From VAZQ01 sp035293945 (lineage in GTDB: Bacteria > Pseudomonadota > Alphaproteobacteria > Rhizobiales > Xanthobacteraceae): a stretch of DNA of 64,000 bases. The notes below the pieces were generated by a model. The model saw only the letters and a list, made by a program, of their open reading frames with translations, was not told where the DNA came from and searched no databases. This document shows positions 17,650-25,353 of this stretch, piece after piece. A program made the position numbers and the translations under genes. The stretch's first letter is position 1, and each line of letters starts with the position of its first letter. The stretch is taken from positions 62,001 through 126,000 of the forward strand of contig DATGLV010000011.1 of the NCBI GenBank assembly GCA_035293945.1. The letters are read 5' to 3'.

Positions 17650-17676
17650 TGTAACAGCGGTCTCTCGCGATCCGTA
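17650..17676 (+). promoter_or_regulatory. Predicted SigF promoter of buf operon
   Basis: TGTAAC at 17650-17655 and CGTA at 17673-17676 are separated by 17 bases, identical in sequence and spacing to the motif before sigF. The expected transcript start is about 17683, giving a leader of roughly 45 bases before the bufA1 ATG at 17730, with GGAG eight bases upstream of that ATG. Confidence 0.75.
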
Positions 17677-17729
17677 TTGCAGTCGTGTCCAGTCCGGGCA
17701 CGACATTCAAGATCGATCGGAGATAGCTC

Positions 17730-18041
17730 ATGTCCGCAAGAACAGTTGTGACTTCGGCCCTTCTGGCCAGTGCTGTGGCGACCGCGATCGCGTCGGTCGC
17801 GGCCGCCGCGCCGCTGACGAAAGCGGAGGCAGATGCGGCGACGGCTGCCGGGAAGCAAAAGTGCTTCGGCGTCGCCCTCAAGGGACAGAACGACTGCGCC
17901 GCCGGCCCCGGCACAACCTGCCAGGGCACATCAACGGTCGATTTCCAAGGCAATGCTTGGAAGTTCGTTCGTGGCGGCACCTGCGAGAGCATCGAGGTTC
18001 CGGGTGGCAAGCACGGCTCGCTGACCCCGATCAAGTCTTAA
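17730..18041 (+). CDS. bufA1: Bufferin precursor peptide (DUF2282), copper-binding RiPP
   Basis: A 103-residue precursor. Residues 1-27 form a cleavable signal peptide (hydrophobic Ala/Val run ending AAAA). The core has four Cys at 45, 56, 64 and 85 in the DUF2282 pattern KCFGVALKG, NDCAAG, TTCQGTS and GGTCESI. In this family the MNIO enzyme encoded next door oxidises core cysteines before export, and the mature peptide binds copper in the periplasm; that is family knowledge. By analogy the two central Cys would be modified and the outer two disulphide-linked, which is inference. It is the first gene of bufA1-B-C-D under a predicted SigF promoter. Confidence 0.93.
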   Translation: MSARTVVTSALLASAVATAIASVAAAAPLTKAEADAATAAGKQKCFGVALKGQNDCAAGPGTTCQGTSTVDFQGNAWKFVRGGTCESIEVPGGKHGSLTPIKS

Positions 18042-18071
18042 GAAACCGGCTGGCGAAAAGTGGAGACGACC

Positions 18072-18992
18072 ATGAACGCTATCTCGCACAGACAAGAAGC
18101 ATCCCATGGCCGTCTCCGCTTCCCGGCCTTGGACCTCGCGGACCGGGCCGGGACCAGCTTCAAGCACGAGCACCTCGCCGCCATCCTGGCGGAAGGCCCG
18201 CGGACCGGCTTCTTTGAGGTGCACGCCGAGAACTACATGGGCGCCGGCGGACCGCCGCATCAGGCGCTCGAGCGAATCCGGGCCGACCATCCTGTTTCGC
18301 TGCATGGGGTGTGCATGTCGATCGGCGGTCCGCAGCCGCTCGACCAAGCTCATCTTGCCCGCCTTCGCGGTCTCGTCGAGCGCTACGAGCCGGCGCTCGT
18401 CTCGGAGCATCTCGCCTGGTCGACGCATGATACGACCTATTTCAACGACCTGCTGCCCTTGCCGTACACCCAGGCCACGCTCGCTCATGTGTGCGAGCAT
18501 ATTGACGAAGTGCAGAACGCGCTTCGACGTCGGATCCTGATCGAGAATCCCTCGACCTATGTGGCTTTCGCCTCCTCGACGATGAGCGAGACCGAGTTCA
18601 TCCGGGCGATCAGCCGTCGTACCGGCTGCGGATTGTTGCTTGATGTCAACAACGTCTTCGTCTCGGCGACGAACCACGGCTATGCGGCGCTCGACTATCT
18701 ATCGGATTTCCCGCTCGCAGATGTGGGCGAGATCCACTTGGCTGGCCATGCCGAGCAGAGCGATGACGAGGGCGAGCTTCTTCTGATCGACAGCCATGAC
18801 GCGCCGGTCGCCGACGCGGTGTGGAAGCTGTATGAGATCGTGATTTCCCGCTGCGGAGCGATCCCGACATTGATTGAATGGGACAGCAACATTCCGCCAT
18901 GGCCGATCCTCCGGGCGGAAGCCGCCGCAGCTCAGGCCATTCTCGACCGGTTCGCTTCGGCACATAATGCGGGTGGCGCCCGTGCTGCTTGA
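18072..18992 (+). CDS. bufB: MNIO-family peptide-modifying oxidase (DUF692)
   Basis: Multinuclear non-heme iron oxygenase that installs post-translational changes on bufferin cysteines in the cytoplasm before export. The 306-residue TIM barrel shows the DUF692 metal-ligand positions: His78 (SLHGV), Glu112-His113 (SEHLAW), Glu158-Asn159 (IENPST), Asp191/Asn194 (LLDVNN), His222 and His226 (IHLAGH), Asp240/His242 (IDSHDAPV), Glu269/Asp271 (LIEWDSNIP). ATG 18072 has GGAG six bases upstream and is preferred to the GTG at 18060. It lies 30 bases after bufA1 and overlaps bufC. No key residue appears missing. Confidence 0.93.
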   Translation: MNAISHRQEASHGRLRFPALDLADRAGTSFKHEHLAAILAEGPRTGFFEVHAENYMGAGGPPHQALERIRADHPVSLHGVCMSIGGPQPLDQAHLARLRGLVERYEPALVSEHLAWSTHDTTYFNDLLPLPYTQATLAHVCEHIDEVQNALRRRILIENPSTYVAFASSTMSETEFIRAISRRTGCGLLLDVNNVFVSATNHGYAALDYLSDFPLADVGEIHLAGHAEQSDDEGELLLIDSHDAPVADAVWKLYEIVISRCGAIPTLIEWDSNIPPWPILRAEAAAAQAILDRFASAHNAGGARAA

Positions 18993-19779
18993 TCATCCCA
19001 TGGACAAGCTGCAGCCCAGCTTCGCGGCCGCTTTCGCAGCGGGGCTAACGAACCCGGCGCGCCCGATACCGGCCGAGGTCGTGGGTCCGCGCGGAAATGC
19101 GGCGATCAAGCGCTACAACGTGTATCGCAACAACGTCACCGTTAGCTTGATCAATGCACTTGCGGCGACCTATCCGGCTGTCCAGCGCATCACCGGTGTC
19201 GAGCTCTTCCGCGCGATGGCCCGTTCTCATATCCGCACCAGGCCACCCTTATCACCTCTTCTGTTCGAGTATGGCAGGGACTTCCCGGCCTTTATCGAGG
19301 GATTTGAACCCGCGCAGGACATGCCTTGGCTCGCCGATACCGCGCGCATCGAGCGCGCTTGGCTCGATGCCTATCACGCAGCCGATGCGGCGCCGATGGC
19401 TCCGGATGTGCTCGCGGCGGTTCCAGCGGACCGGCTTGGTGACCTGCTCTTCGCGGCGCATCCGGCGGCGCGCATCGTGCGGTCCGCATACCCGGCCGCG
19501 ACGATTTTTGCGATGAACCGTGTCGAGGCACCAATCACGCCACTCCGTTCGAATGCGGCCGAGGATGCGCTGATCACCCGGCCCGATATGGAGGTGGTGG
19601 TACGGCACCTGCCGCCGGGAGGGGCTCTCTTTCTCAAGAGCCTGATCGACGGCGAAACTTTGGGCGCGGCTGCCGCCAGAGCCTTTGCCGAAACGTCTTC
19701 CTTCGACCTTCCGGCTAACTTGGCTGGCATGATCAAGGCGGGCGTCTTCACCACCGTTCACCTCGGAGATCAGCCATGA
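18967..19779 (+). CDS. bufC: DUF2063 bufferin-maturation partner protein
   Basis: Partner of the MNIO enzyme, thought to recruit the precursor peptide. The about 270-residue protein begins with the helical DUF2063 domain ('LQPSFAAAFAAGL', 'IKRYNVYRNNVTVSLINALAATYPAVQRITG'). It continues with 'FPAFIEGFEPAQDMPWLADTARIERAWLDAYHA', the conserved centre of this family, and ends in a winged C-terminal domain. The ATG at 18967 lies inside the end of bufB. A second ATG at 19000, seven bases after the bufB stop, is equally possible. Its stop overlaps the bufD ATG (ATGA), so bufB, C and D are translated as a coupled unit. Confidence 0.88.
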   Translation: MRVAPVLLDHPMDKLQPSFAAAFAAGLTNPARPIPAEVVGPRGNAAIKRYNVYRNNVTVSLINALAATYPAVQRITGVELFRAMARSHIRTRPPLSPLLFEYGRDFPAFIEGFEPAQDMPWLADTARIERAWLDAYHAADAAPMAPDVLAAVPADRLGDLLFAAHPAARIVRSAYPAATIFAMNRVEAPITPLRSNAAEDALITRPDMEVVVRHLPPGGALFLKSLIDGETLGAAAARAFAETSSFDLPANLAGMIKAGVFTTVHLGDQP

Positions 19780-20303
19780 AAGGCGGCAAGTCAGAAGAGC
19801 GCGGCGGGGTTGTTCAGCGGCTGACGACGATCATCGATCAGGCGATTGAGATCGTCCGCTGGATCGCGCAGCCATCGCTGACTCAGCTCGTGCTGCGTGT
19901 GGCGCTGGCGGTGCCGTTCTGGAAGTCGGGCATCCTGAAATGGGATGGCTTCCTGCAGTTGAACGATACGGCGATCTATCTCTTTACCGACGAGTTCAAG
20001 CTGCATCTTCCGGGCGGCCCGTACGATTTTCCGGCTCCGGCCGTCATGGCGTTTCTTTCCGGCTGCGGTGAGATCACCTTTCCGGTGCTCCTTGTGCTCG
20101 GCTTCGGGACCCGCTTTGCCGCAACAGGCCTCCTGTTCATGACCGGCATCGTCGAGCTGACCGTTCCGGACGGCTGGCCGATCCATCTCACCTGGGCCGC
20201 AATGGCGCTCGCCATCATGGCATGGGGGCCCGGGCGGCTATCGATCGACCATGCGCTGTCTCGCTTGTCCGGATTGCGTATCAAAGAGGCGGCAAGCGCC
20301 TGA
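19776..20303 (+). CDS. bufD: DoxX-family membrane protein of bufferin operon
   Basis: A 175-residue inner-membrane protein of the DoxX family with four hydrophobic segments ('LVLRVALAVPFWKSGILKW', 'PAPAVMAFLSGCGEITFPVLLVLGFGTRF', 'ATGLLFMTGIVEL', 'WAAMALAIMAWGPG'). DoxX proteins close most buf operons; their biochemical role is not settled, with redox, membrane or export functions proposed. The ATG overlaps the bufC stop by four bases. It is the last gene of the operon. The composition changes sharply downstream, where a decayed region begins. Confidence 0.9.
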   Translation: MKGGKSEERGGVVQRLTTIIDQAIEIVRWIAQPSLTQLVLRVALAVPFWKSGILKWDGFLQLNDTAIYLFTDEFKLHLPGGPYDFPAPAVMAFLSGCGEITFPVLLVLGFGTRFAATGLLFMTGIVELTVPDGWPIHLTWAAMALAIMAWGPGRLSIDHALSRLSGLRIKEAASA

Positions 20304-20404
20304 AGCGACACAGGCGCGGACGGCTTTATGCAGCCGTGGGACGGAGTCGAGACTGCGGGAAGCGATCAGTCGCCCCGATTGACCGGTTGATGGAAGGTGG
20401 CGGC

Positions 20405-20453
20405 TCACGCCCGACGATGATGAGCACTGTGTCTAGCCCATAGCCCTATGATC
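20405..20453 (+). repeat. 49-bp direct repeat, copy 1
   Basis: Imperfect match (about five substitutions) to 20980-21028, starting TCACGCCCGACGA and ending CCCTATGATC. In this copy the closing ATG opens a 22-codon frame. The two copies bracket a decayed gene region. Confidence 0.75.
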
Positions 20454-20515
20454 GCCGAGGCCCGCATCGGCGAGTTCACGGTGGTGCCGACCCTGTGGAA
20501 CTACGGAGCGCAGTG

Positions 20516-20900
20516 ATGTCTGAGGCGGAGGCTACCAAGATCGAGCGGGAGACCATCGAGCGAATCGCAACCGCCAAGCTCCGCCTACGGTTAGCGGCCT
20601 GAAAGCGGCCTTGGCCGACGTCGTGCCGGAAGACCAATCCATAATCCTGACGGTCACGGCTCCCATACGACACCCCGCGAAGACGGCTGCGCGCTGGAAA
20701 GCCTGGTGCGCAGCGGCGTCCTCGATGCCGGAGTCAGCGGCACGATTTACAACAACCAGGTCCGCCTCCGCCGCGTTGCGGCCGTCTCGGCGCATATGCC
20801 AAGAGTGCTCGGTTTCGTACACAATCCGGAATCGGACGCCGACCTCATCCTGGCCCTTGCCGAGGCGCGTCTGCGCGGGCGGGATTTGCCTCGCCAGTAG
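20516..20900 (+). pseudogene. Decayed gene of unknown function
   Basis: An ATG at 20516, overlapping the stop of a 22-codon frame (20448-20516, TGATG), begins 'MSEAEATKIERETIERIATAKLR' and hits a stop at 20602. The protein-like sequence resumes as 'ALADVVPEDQSIILTVTAPIRHPAKTAA'. It then shifts frame near 20690 and continues 'LESLVRSGVLDAG' to 'LILALAEARLRGRDLPRQ', ending at 20900. The joined product would be about 125 residues. It is not a family I recognise. One stop and one frameshift indicate a dead gene, consistent with the other wreckage in this region. Confidence 0.55.
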
Positions 20901-20979
20901 CTCACAAGCGACCGGAAGCACCGTAATTTTCATCTTTGGGGTCAACAGGGCGAAGCAGGGTGCCGGGTTGGGTGCCGGG

Positions 20980-21028
20980 TCACGCCCGACGACGATGAGC
21001 ACTATGTCTAGGCCAGAGCCCTATGATC
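20980..21028 (+). repeat. 49-bp direct repeat, copy 2
   Basis: Second copy of the repeat at 20405-20453, offset by 575 bases. It runs into the 3' end of vapC. The sequence after the repeat is different in the two copies, so this looks like a truncated duplication rather than a symmetrical pair. Confidence 0.75.
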
Positions 21029-21404
21029 CGCGGAACTTAGGGAGCGTCATTGCCGACCCCAATTGAACCGCGACACCGTGCAGCCTCTTGTCTTTCGTCC
21101 AAAGTTCTGCCCCTGCCGTTAATGCCACCGCGGCGAGCAGATGAGCGTCGATGTATCCGATCCCGCGCCCGGATAACGCATGACGCTCGACGAAATGAAG
21201 GACTTCCGCGTCAGTCGCAACACTGGCATGGGGCAGGTCCGCCAGAGCCTTCAGCACTATTTCGCGCTGATGCAAGTTGCCCAAAGCAAGTTCGCCGATA
21301 ACGAAGGGGTGCGCCAGAACCCTCCCCGCGTCGAGCAGTGCGGCGAGCGCCTTGTCGCCCGCCCGCAGATGGTCGACCCAGACCGACGTATCGGCCAGGA
21401 TCAC
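21021..21404 (-). CDS. vapC: VapC-type PIN-domain toxin ribonuclease
   Basis: Type II toxin: a PIN-domain Mg-dependent RNase. The 127 residues carry the acidic active-site set at Asp5 (ILADTSVWVDHL), Glu38 (VIGELALGNL), Asp86 (GIGYIDAHLLAA) and Asp105 (LWTKDKRL). Length is normal and no lesion is seen, so it should be active. Its ATG overlaps the vapB stop by four bases. It is intact amid dead genes, as expected if loss of the antitoxin is selected against. The last residues run into the copy-2 direct repeat. Confidence 0.92.
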   Translation of the reverse strand: MILADTSVWVDHLRAGDKALAALLDAGRVLAHPFVIGELALGNLHQREIVLKALADLPHASVATDAEVLHFVERHALSGRGIGYIDAHLLAAVALTAGAELWTKDKRLHGVAVQLGSAMTLPKFRGS

Positions 21405-21598
21405 GCCGCGCTTGACCGTCGCCGTGGCGGCGGCGTCAGACCAGGCTGGCTCCCGCCGAGACGCGCCAAGCGCCGCGCGCTCTCGCGCTCGATGAGCGCC
21501 TTGAGCGCTTCACGGACCAGGCTCGACTTTTCCTTCAAGCCAGTGAGCGCTGCTGCCTTGGCAACGAGCTCGTCGTCCAAGGCAAGGGTTGTGCGCAT
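21401..21598 (-). CDS. vapB: VapB-type antitoxin
   Basis: A 65-residue antitoxin. The N-terminal half is ribbon-helix-helix-like: the strand 'MRTTLALDDELVAKAAALTG' followed by 'KEKSSLVREALKALIERESARRLARLGG', the VapB/Arc pattern of the family-2 DUF type. The C-terminal tail is Pro/Arg/Ser-rich, presumably the part that wraps the toxin. It precedes and overlaps vapC, so both are made from one transcript and would be expected to autorepress. An AT-rich spacer of about 50 bases upstream separates it from the recombinase remnant and probably holds the promoter. Confidence 0.9.
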   Translation of the reverse strand: MRTTLALDDELVAKAAALTGLKEKSSLVREALKALIERESARRLARLGGSQPGLTPPPRRRSSAA

Positions 21599-21654
21599 CT
21601 GCCGACCTCCGCCATCTGAGGCACGAAATTATCATCAAATGATGCCACATTCAA

Positions 21655-22387
21655 TGCCGCCCGAAGGTCACGCCGGCGCGCATCGTCAGCGGCCCGACCC
21701 TCTTACCGGCATCTGCTTCTGCGCCGCCTGCGGCGGCGCCATGACGCTCAGGACCGGGAAGGGTGGGCGCTATCGCTACTACACCTGCTCGATCAAGACC
21801 CATCAGGGCGAGGCGGGGTGCAAAGGCCGGTCGATCCCGCTGGAGAAGCTCGATAACCTCGTCGCGGAGCACATTGCCGAACGGCTGCTCCGACCGGAAC
21901 GGCTTGAGGAGATCCCGGCATCCATCCTCGACGGTCGGCAGGAGCGCGCCGAGCGCCGCCGCGAGCACATCACCGAGCTGAACAAGCGCCCCGCCGAGGC
22001 CGATCTGCGGCTGAAGCCGCTCTATGACGCCATCGAGGCCGGCATTGCCGATCTCGACGACCCGGCGCTGAAGGAGCGCATTGCGAGCCTCAAGGCGATC
22101 TGCGGCCAGGCGCAAGCCGGCGCCGCGCGTGCCGCCGCGACGCTGGAGTCGTCAGGCCAGCAGGCGATCACGCCGCAAATGGTCCAGAAGTTCGCCCGAA
22201 CGGCACGCGAGCGCATCGAGGTCGACGGCGGCGTGAGCATCTGCGCGCGCTCGCGCAGCGCGTCGAGGTGGCTGACTGCGAGGCCCCTATCATCGGCTAG
22301 AAAAGCAGCCTGCTTGAAACGCTGATTGTCGCCGCCAGCGGAAAGCCGGCTATGCCAGGCGTCCGCAGTTCTGTTCTGAAGTGGCGG
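21655..22387 (+). pseudogene. C-terminal remnant of a large serine recombinase
   Basis: Only the C-terminal half survives. It has the recombinase zinc-ribbon 'CFCAACGGAMTLRTGKGGRY' with 'YYTCSIKTHQGEAGC' (paired Cys), then the coiled-coil region ('RQERAERRREHITEL'). Sequence-like continuity requires a frameshift near 21700 and another near 22230. A TAG then interrupts it at 22298-22300 before the terminal 'VRSSVLKWRK'. The N-terminal resolvase domain with its catalytic Ser is absent, replaced by vapBC. The end abuts, and by frame runs into, tRNA-Ser, as expected for an element inserted there. Confidence 0.8.
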
Positions 22388-22473
22388 AAGGGGTGGGATT
22401 CGAACCCACGAGGGAGCGTAAACCCCCTGGCGGTTTTCAAGACCGCTGCCTTAAACCACTCGGCCACCCTTCC
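22382..22473 (-). tRNA. tRNA-Ser (anticodon UGA), CCA encoded
   Basis: On the minus strand the gene runs from GGAAGGG at 22473 to the encoded CCA at 22382. The acceptor stem is GGAAGGG/CCCTTCC. The anticodon stem-loop has CTTGAAA, giving anticodon TGA, followed by a long variable arm of class II type. The T-arm is GTGGGTTCGAATCCCAC. All stems pair. It is flanked by a serine-recombinase remnant on one side and a tyrosine-integrase remnant on the other, marking it as an integration site. Confidence 0.96.
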
Positions 22474-22595
22474 TTTTCAACTATTTCAATAGCTTAGCAA
22501 ACGCCCCTCATAGAACGCCGCGTGAACAGCGCCACCCGATTGCCACCCCGGTGGTCAACCCTTGGTCCCGCGGCCTTCCGGAGCGCTGCCAGATA

Positions 22596-23390
22596 TCAGC
22601 TCTTGGGGCCCGCCGCCAATGCGGCATTGATGGCGGCTGCCGCCTTGCCGTCGTCTTTGCGAAACAGGTGGGCATATATCTTCAGCGTGATCGCTGGTGA
22701 GGCCTGCCCGAGCCGTTTCGAAATGGTCACGACGTCGACGCCCGCATCGATCAGCTGGGATGCATGGGTGTGCCGGAGGGAGTGCAGCGGGACGCCCACC
22801 AAGCCGATCTTGTCAGCCACGTCGCGCCACTCGGCGCTAAGGGCATCCGGCGACACCGGCCCACCTTCCAATGTCGGAAACACCAAGGCGTCGTTCTCGA
22901 ACTTCCCGAGGCCTAGGGCGAGCCGTAGCTCGAGCTGCGCCTTGCGGTGCTCACGAAGCACTTCAACGACGATGTCGGGCAGCGTGATATCCCTCCGGCT
23001 TCCCTTGGTCTTTGGTGACTTGAAGCGAATGCCGTGCGCTTTCGTCTCCTCCAGCGCTTCGCGAACCTTGACGATTTTGCGATCCAGGTCGACCATGGAC
23101 CCATTCCCCCTTGGGGCCGGCCGACCGGAGCGCAAGCAGTTCGCCGCGGCGTAGGCCAGTGAAGACCAGGGTGATGCCGTGCGGGTACATTGGCAGGCCG
23201 CGGAGGCTTTCTGGCAATGCCTTCAGCTGCCCCTCCGTTAGGATAATCATTTCCTCGATTCAACCTTTGGCGCTCCCTCCTCGACCGCCACGTTCTTGAC
23301 AACCATATCATGTCGGGCCGCGTCACGCAGCGCTTTCGAGAGCACGCGGTGAGCATGGCCGATCGTGCGGTTACTGATGCCGCCCTCCCC
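22596..23390 (-). pseudogene. Broken tyrosine-type site-specific integrase
   Basis: The C-terminal catalytic part is readable in one frame ('VDLDRKIVKVREALEETKAHGIRF', 'PLHSLRHTHASQLIDAG', 'ISKRLGQASPAITLKIYAHLF'), giving R-H-x-x-R and the catalytic Tyr. Upstream pieces lie in other frames. 'LTEGQLKALPESLRGLPMYPHG' to 'GLRRGELLALR', with the first catalytic Arg, is joined by a frameshift near 23100. 'SNRTIGHAHRVLSKALRDAARHD' is joined by one near 23250. The arm-binding N-terminus is missing: near 23390 the homology stops and pyrophosphatase sequence begins on the other strand. Confidence 0.85.
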
Positions 23391-23714
23391 GTTCCGGGCT
23401 GCGTGGTACGCGCACGACTGATCGGCGCGCTGGAAGCGGAGCAAAAGGAAAGCGGGTCATGGGTGCGGAATGACCGCCTGATCGCGGTCGCCGTGCATGC
23501 GCAGACCTACCAAAACTCTAAAAGTCTCGCCGATTTGCGCCCGCACCTTCTGAAGGAGATCACCGAATTCTTTGCCACCTACAACAAATTGCGCGATCGG
23601 AAGTTCAAGTGCCTCGGGACGGCTGGACCAAAAGACGCGAGCAAAATCGTCGAGCGGGACTGCAGAAATTTCGCAACATCGCAGGAAAGCGGCGTAGTTC
23701 CAGGGAGCAGATGA
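23391..23714 (+). pseudogene. C-terminal fragment of inorganic pyrophosphatase
   Basis: The plus strand reads 'VPGCVVRARLIGALEAEQKE' then 'VRNDRLIAVAVHAQTYQNSK' and 'FFATYNKLRDRKFKCLGTAG', which is the second half of a class A soluble pyrophosphatase of the plant-like bacterial type. The N-terminal half, with most metal-binding Asp residues, is absent and there is no proper start, so it cannot be active. It abuts the integrase remnant head-on at about 23390, a recombination breakpoint. Confidence 0.75.
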
Positions 23715-23929
23715 CCTGGCGAACATGTACGTCGAGCCTCGCCTAAGGGGAGTAAATCCGGGCGATCCCATCACCGACTTTGTTGTGGAAGATCACGCGG
23801 ATCATGTCTTCGGCACCTTCTAGGACCAGCCGACAGGGATCGACTGGTCGCGAAAGCATGGCCACAAACCGCTCATCGCGCATGTTCAGAATTGAACGAC
23901 GAAAAGGTCCCGGATCATTGGCGCGAAGC

Positions 23930-24193
23930 TTAAATTTGTGGCGGATGGCAAAAGATCGGCCGGCCACCGCGCGGCCACCACATCGTGTCAGTGGGTTTCC
24001 AGATCGCATCAGCCTCTTCGCGACTGCGCGCGACCGTGGCTCGGCCGGTGATCGAGAGGTAGGCCTTGGCAGCTTCGTCCACGAACACCAACCCGACCCG
24101 TGGATCCCCGCGTGGACAGCCAATCATCGACGCCGCGCCGAACGCGGAAACTGCTATTGCTTGGGCCAAGCGGCGCAAGTCGGAAGCGGTCAT
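23930..24193 (-). pseudogene. Probable remnant of PNPOx-like flavin-binding protein
   Basis: An 87-codon frame contains 'VGLVFVDEAAKAYLSITGRATVAR' and 'DAIWKPTDTMWWPRG', which resemble the central strands of general-stress/pyridoxamine-5'-phosphate-oxidase-like proteins (about 150 residues). It is only half the usual length, with flanking residues that do not fit the family, so it is read as a fragment. Its ATG overlaps the tautomerase stop by four bases. A second open stretch (23743-23940, '...GAEDMIRVIFHNKVGDGIARIYSP') follows in another frame and is unassigned. Confidence 0.5.
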
Positions 24194-24636
24194 CGCAGCC
24201 AGCGTTTAGCCACTTGGCCGATTAGCGGTGTCATATCGGAAAGCAGGCGCCCGCCCACGGCAAAGTCCTTCGGCGGGTACGGATGAAATCGAATGTTTAT
24301 TCCATCGAAGTTCGCCGGCTTGATCTTGAATAATTCGGCCAGGACCTCGGTGAGCCGCCGTGCAACTTTGCGCTGCTGGCCTTCCGACATGTTCCAGTCG
24401 GAGACCTCCACCGTCACGTCAACGCCATCGCGCTCGCCCGGCGTGCGAGCCCCGATGAACATCTCATTGTCTCGATATGGCGTAAAATGCACGGTTGTCC
24501 GTTCGCGCAATTCCTCTCTGCTGACCGGCGCTCGTGGCATATAGAAGAGATCGATGATCTCAGCCGTGAGGCGTTGAGCAATTTCGCGTCTTCTAGAAGC
24601 CGGCAAGTCAGAACACGTGATTCGAAGGTAGGGCAT
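24190..24636 (-). CDS. Tautomerase superfamily protein (4-OT fold)
   Basis: A 148-residue protein with Pro immediately after the initiator Met (MPYLRITCSD). That Pro, once Met is removed, is the catalytic base of the 4-oxalocrotonate tautomerase superfamily. The sequence divides into two about 60-residue beta-alpha-beta units ('RREIAQRLTAEIIDLF' and 'QQRKVARRLTEVLAELF'), suggesting a fused dimer. The substrate is unknown. It appears intact, unlike its neighbours. Its stop overlaps the start of the PNPOx-like fragment, so the two may once have formed an operon. Confidence 0.78.
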   Translation of the reverse strand: MPYLRITCSDLPASRRREIAQRLTAEIIDLFYMPRAPVSREELRERTTVHFTPYRDNEMFIGARTPGERDGVDVTVEVSDWNMSEGQQRKVARRLTEVLAELFKIKPANFDGINIRFHPYPPKDFAVGGRLLSDMTPLIGQVAKRWLR

Positions 24637-25176
24637 CGTAGATCCTCGGGCCGCCGCCAGCTACACCACGCCACGGGACACGATCCAGGCGCTTTGCTAT
24701 CGTCCCTAAAGGGCCCTGGCAAATTTTGCCGCCTGTCCCGGTATCGGCGGCGCGGGGCTTTGCGCTGAGCAAGTGACTCAAAAGATGGTCGGCCCCATGG
24801 CAGGCGCGTTCTGGCCGTGCCGGCGGCCCCCAATCCTGACACACGTGGCCACGAACGGCAGCGGCTGCGGCCGCATGTCACTCAATTATCACGTGCAAGC
24901 GATCCGGGATGGGGTACGATCGGGACCCCTTTCCCCACGAAAGGCTGCGGTCCCGATCGCCACCCCCGCCCCCATGGCCTCGGCGGTTGGGACCGCTCCA
25001 GACCATCCACTCCCGACGATCAGATAGACGGCGCAAATTCGGGCGGAACATTGTTCCAATTCGCCACGATCTGCTGTTGATCAGAATGCACGTCCGAATT
25101 GATTCGCCCATATTGGAAACACATGCGGCGGGACGAGGAGCACAAGGACGAGAAGGCGCGCGAGGAGCTCGGGACC
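24637..25176. other. Intergenic region, no gene accepted
   Basis: About 540 bases. Several short open frames occur but none has an SD, plausible composition and protein-like sequence together. It contains the promoter region of the tautomerase gene on the minus strand and the leader of the small gene at 25177, which has GAGGAG about eleven bases upstream. A loose inverted repeat around 24905-24965 (ATCGGGACC / GGTCCCGAT-like) could form a hairpin. Confidence 0.4.
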
Positions 25177-25353
25177 ATGGCGACGTTTGCGAAATGCACT
25201 GACGAAAAGGGGCGGACGCTGTGGGTCAACCTCGACAACGCCACCACCATGCAATGGCGCGACACCCCGTCTCCCGGCAATGAGATCATCTTCGTCGGCG
25301 GCGCTCTTGTCGTGGTGCGCGAGCGGCCGGAGCAGTTGGCCAAGCAGGCCTAG
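25177..25353 (+). CDS. Small hypothetical protein
   Basis: A 58-residue, probably cytoplasmic protein: 'MATFAKCTDEKGRTLWVNLD', then 'ATTMQWRDTPSPGNEIIFVG' and a short basic tail. It looks like a small beta-rich fold with alternating strands. The ATG at 25177 is chosen because the upstream part of the longer frame (to 25099) is composed of Arg/Glu/Lys only and has no SD, whereas GAGGAG precedes 25177. The family is not recognised. Confidence 0.6.
   Translation: MATFAKCTDEKGRTLWVNLDNATTMQWRDTPSPGNEIIFVGGALVVVRERPEQLAKQA

Noticed and set aside
22381..22480. Protein tail reading 'GWDSNPR' past the recombinase
   Set aside because: This is the well-known translation artefact of a tRNA 3' half, here tRNA-Ser, not coding sequence.
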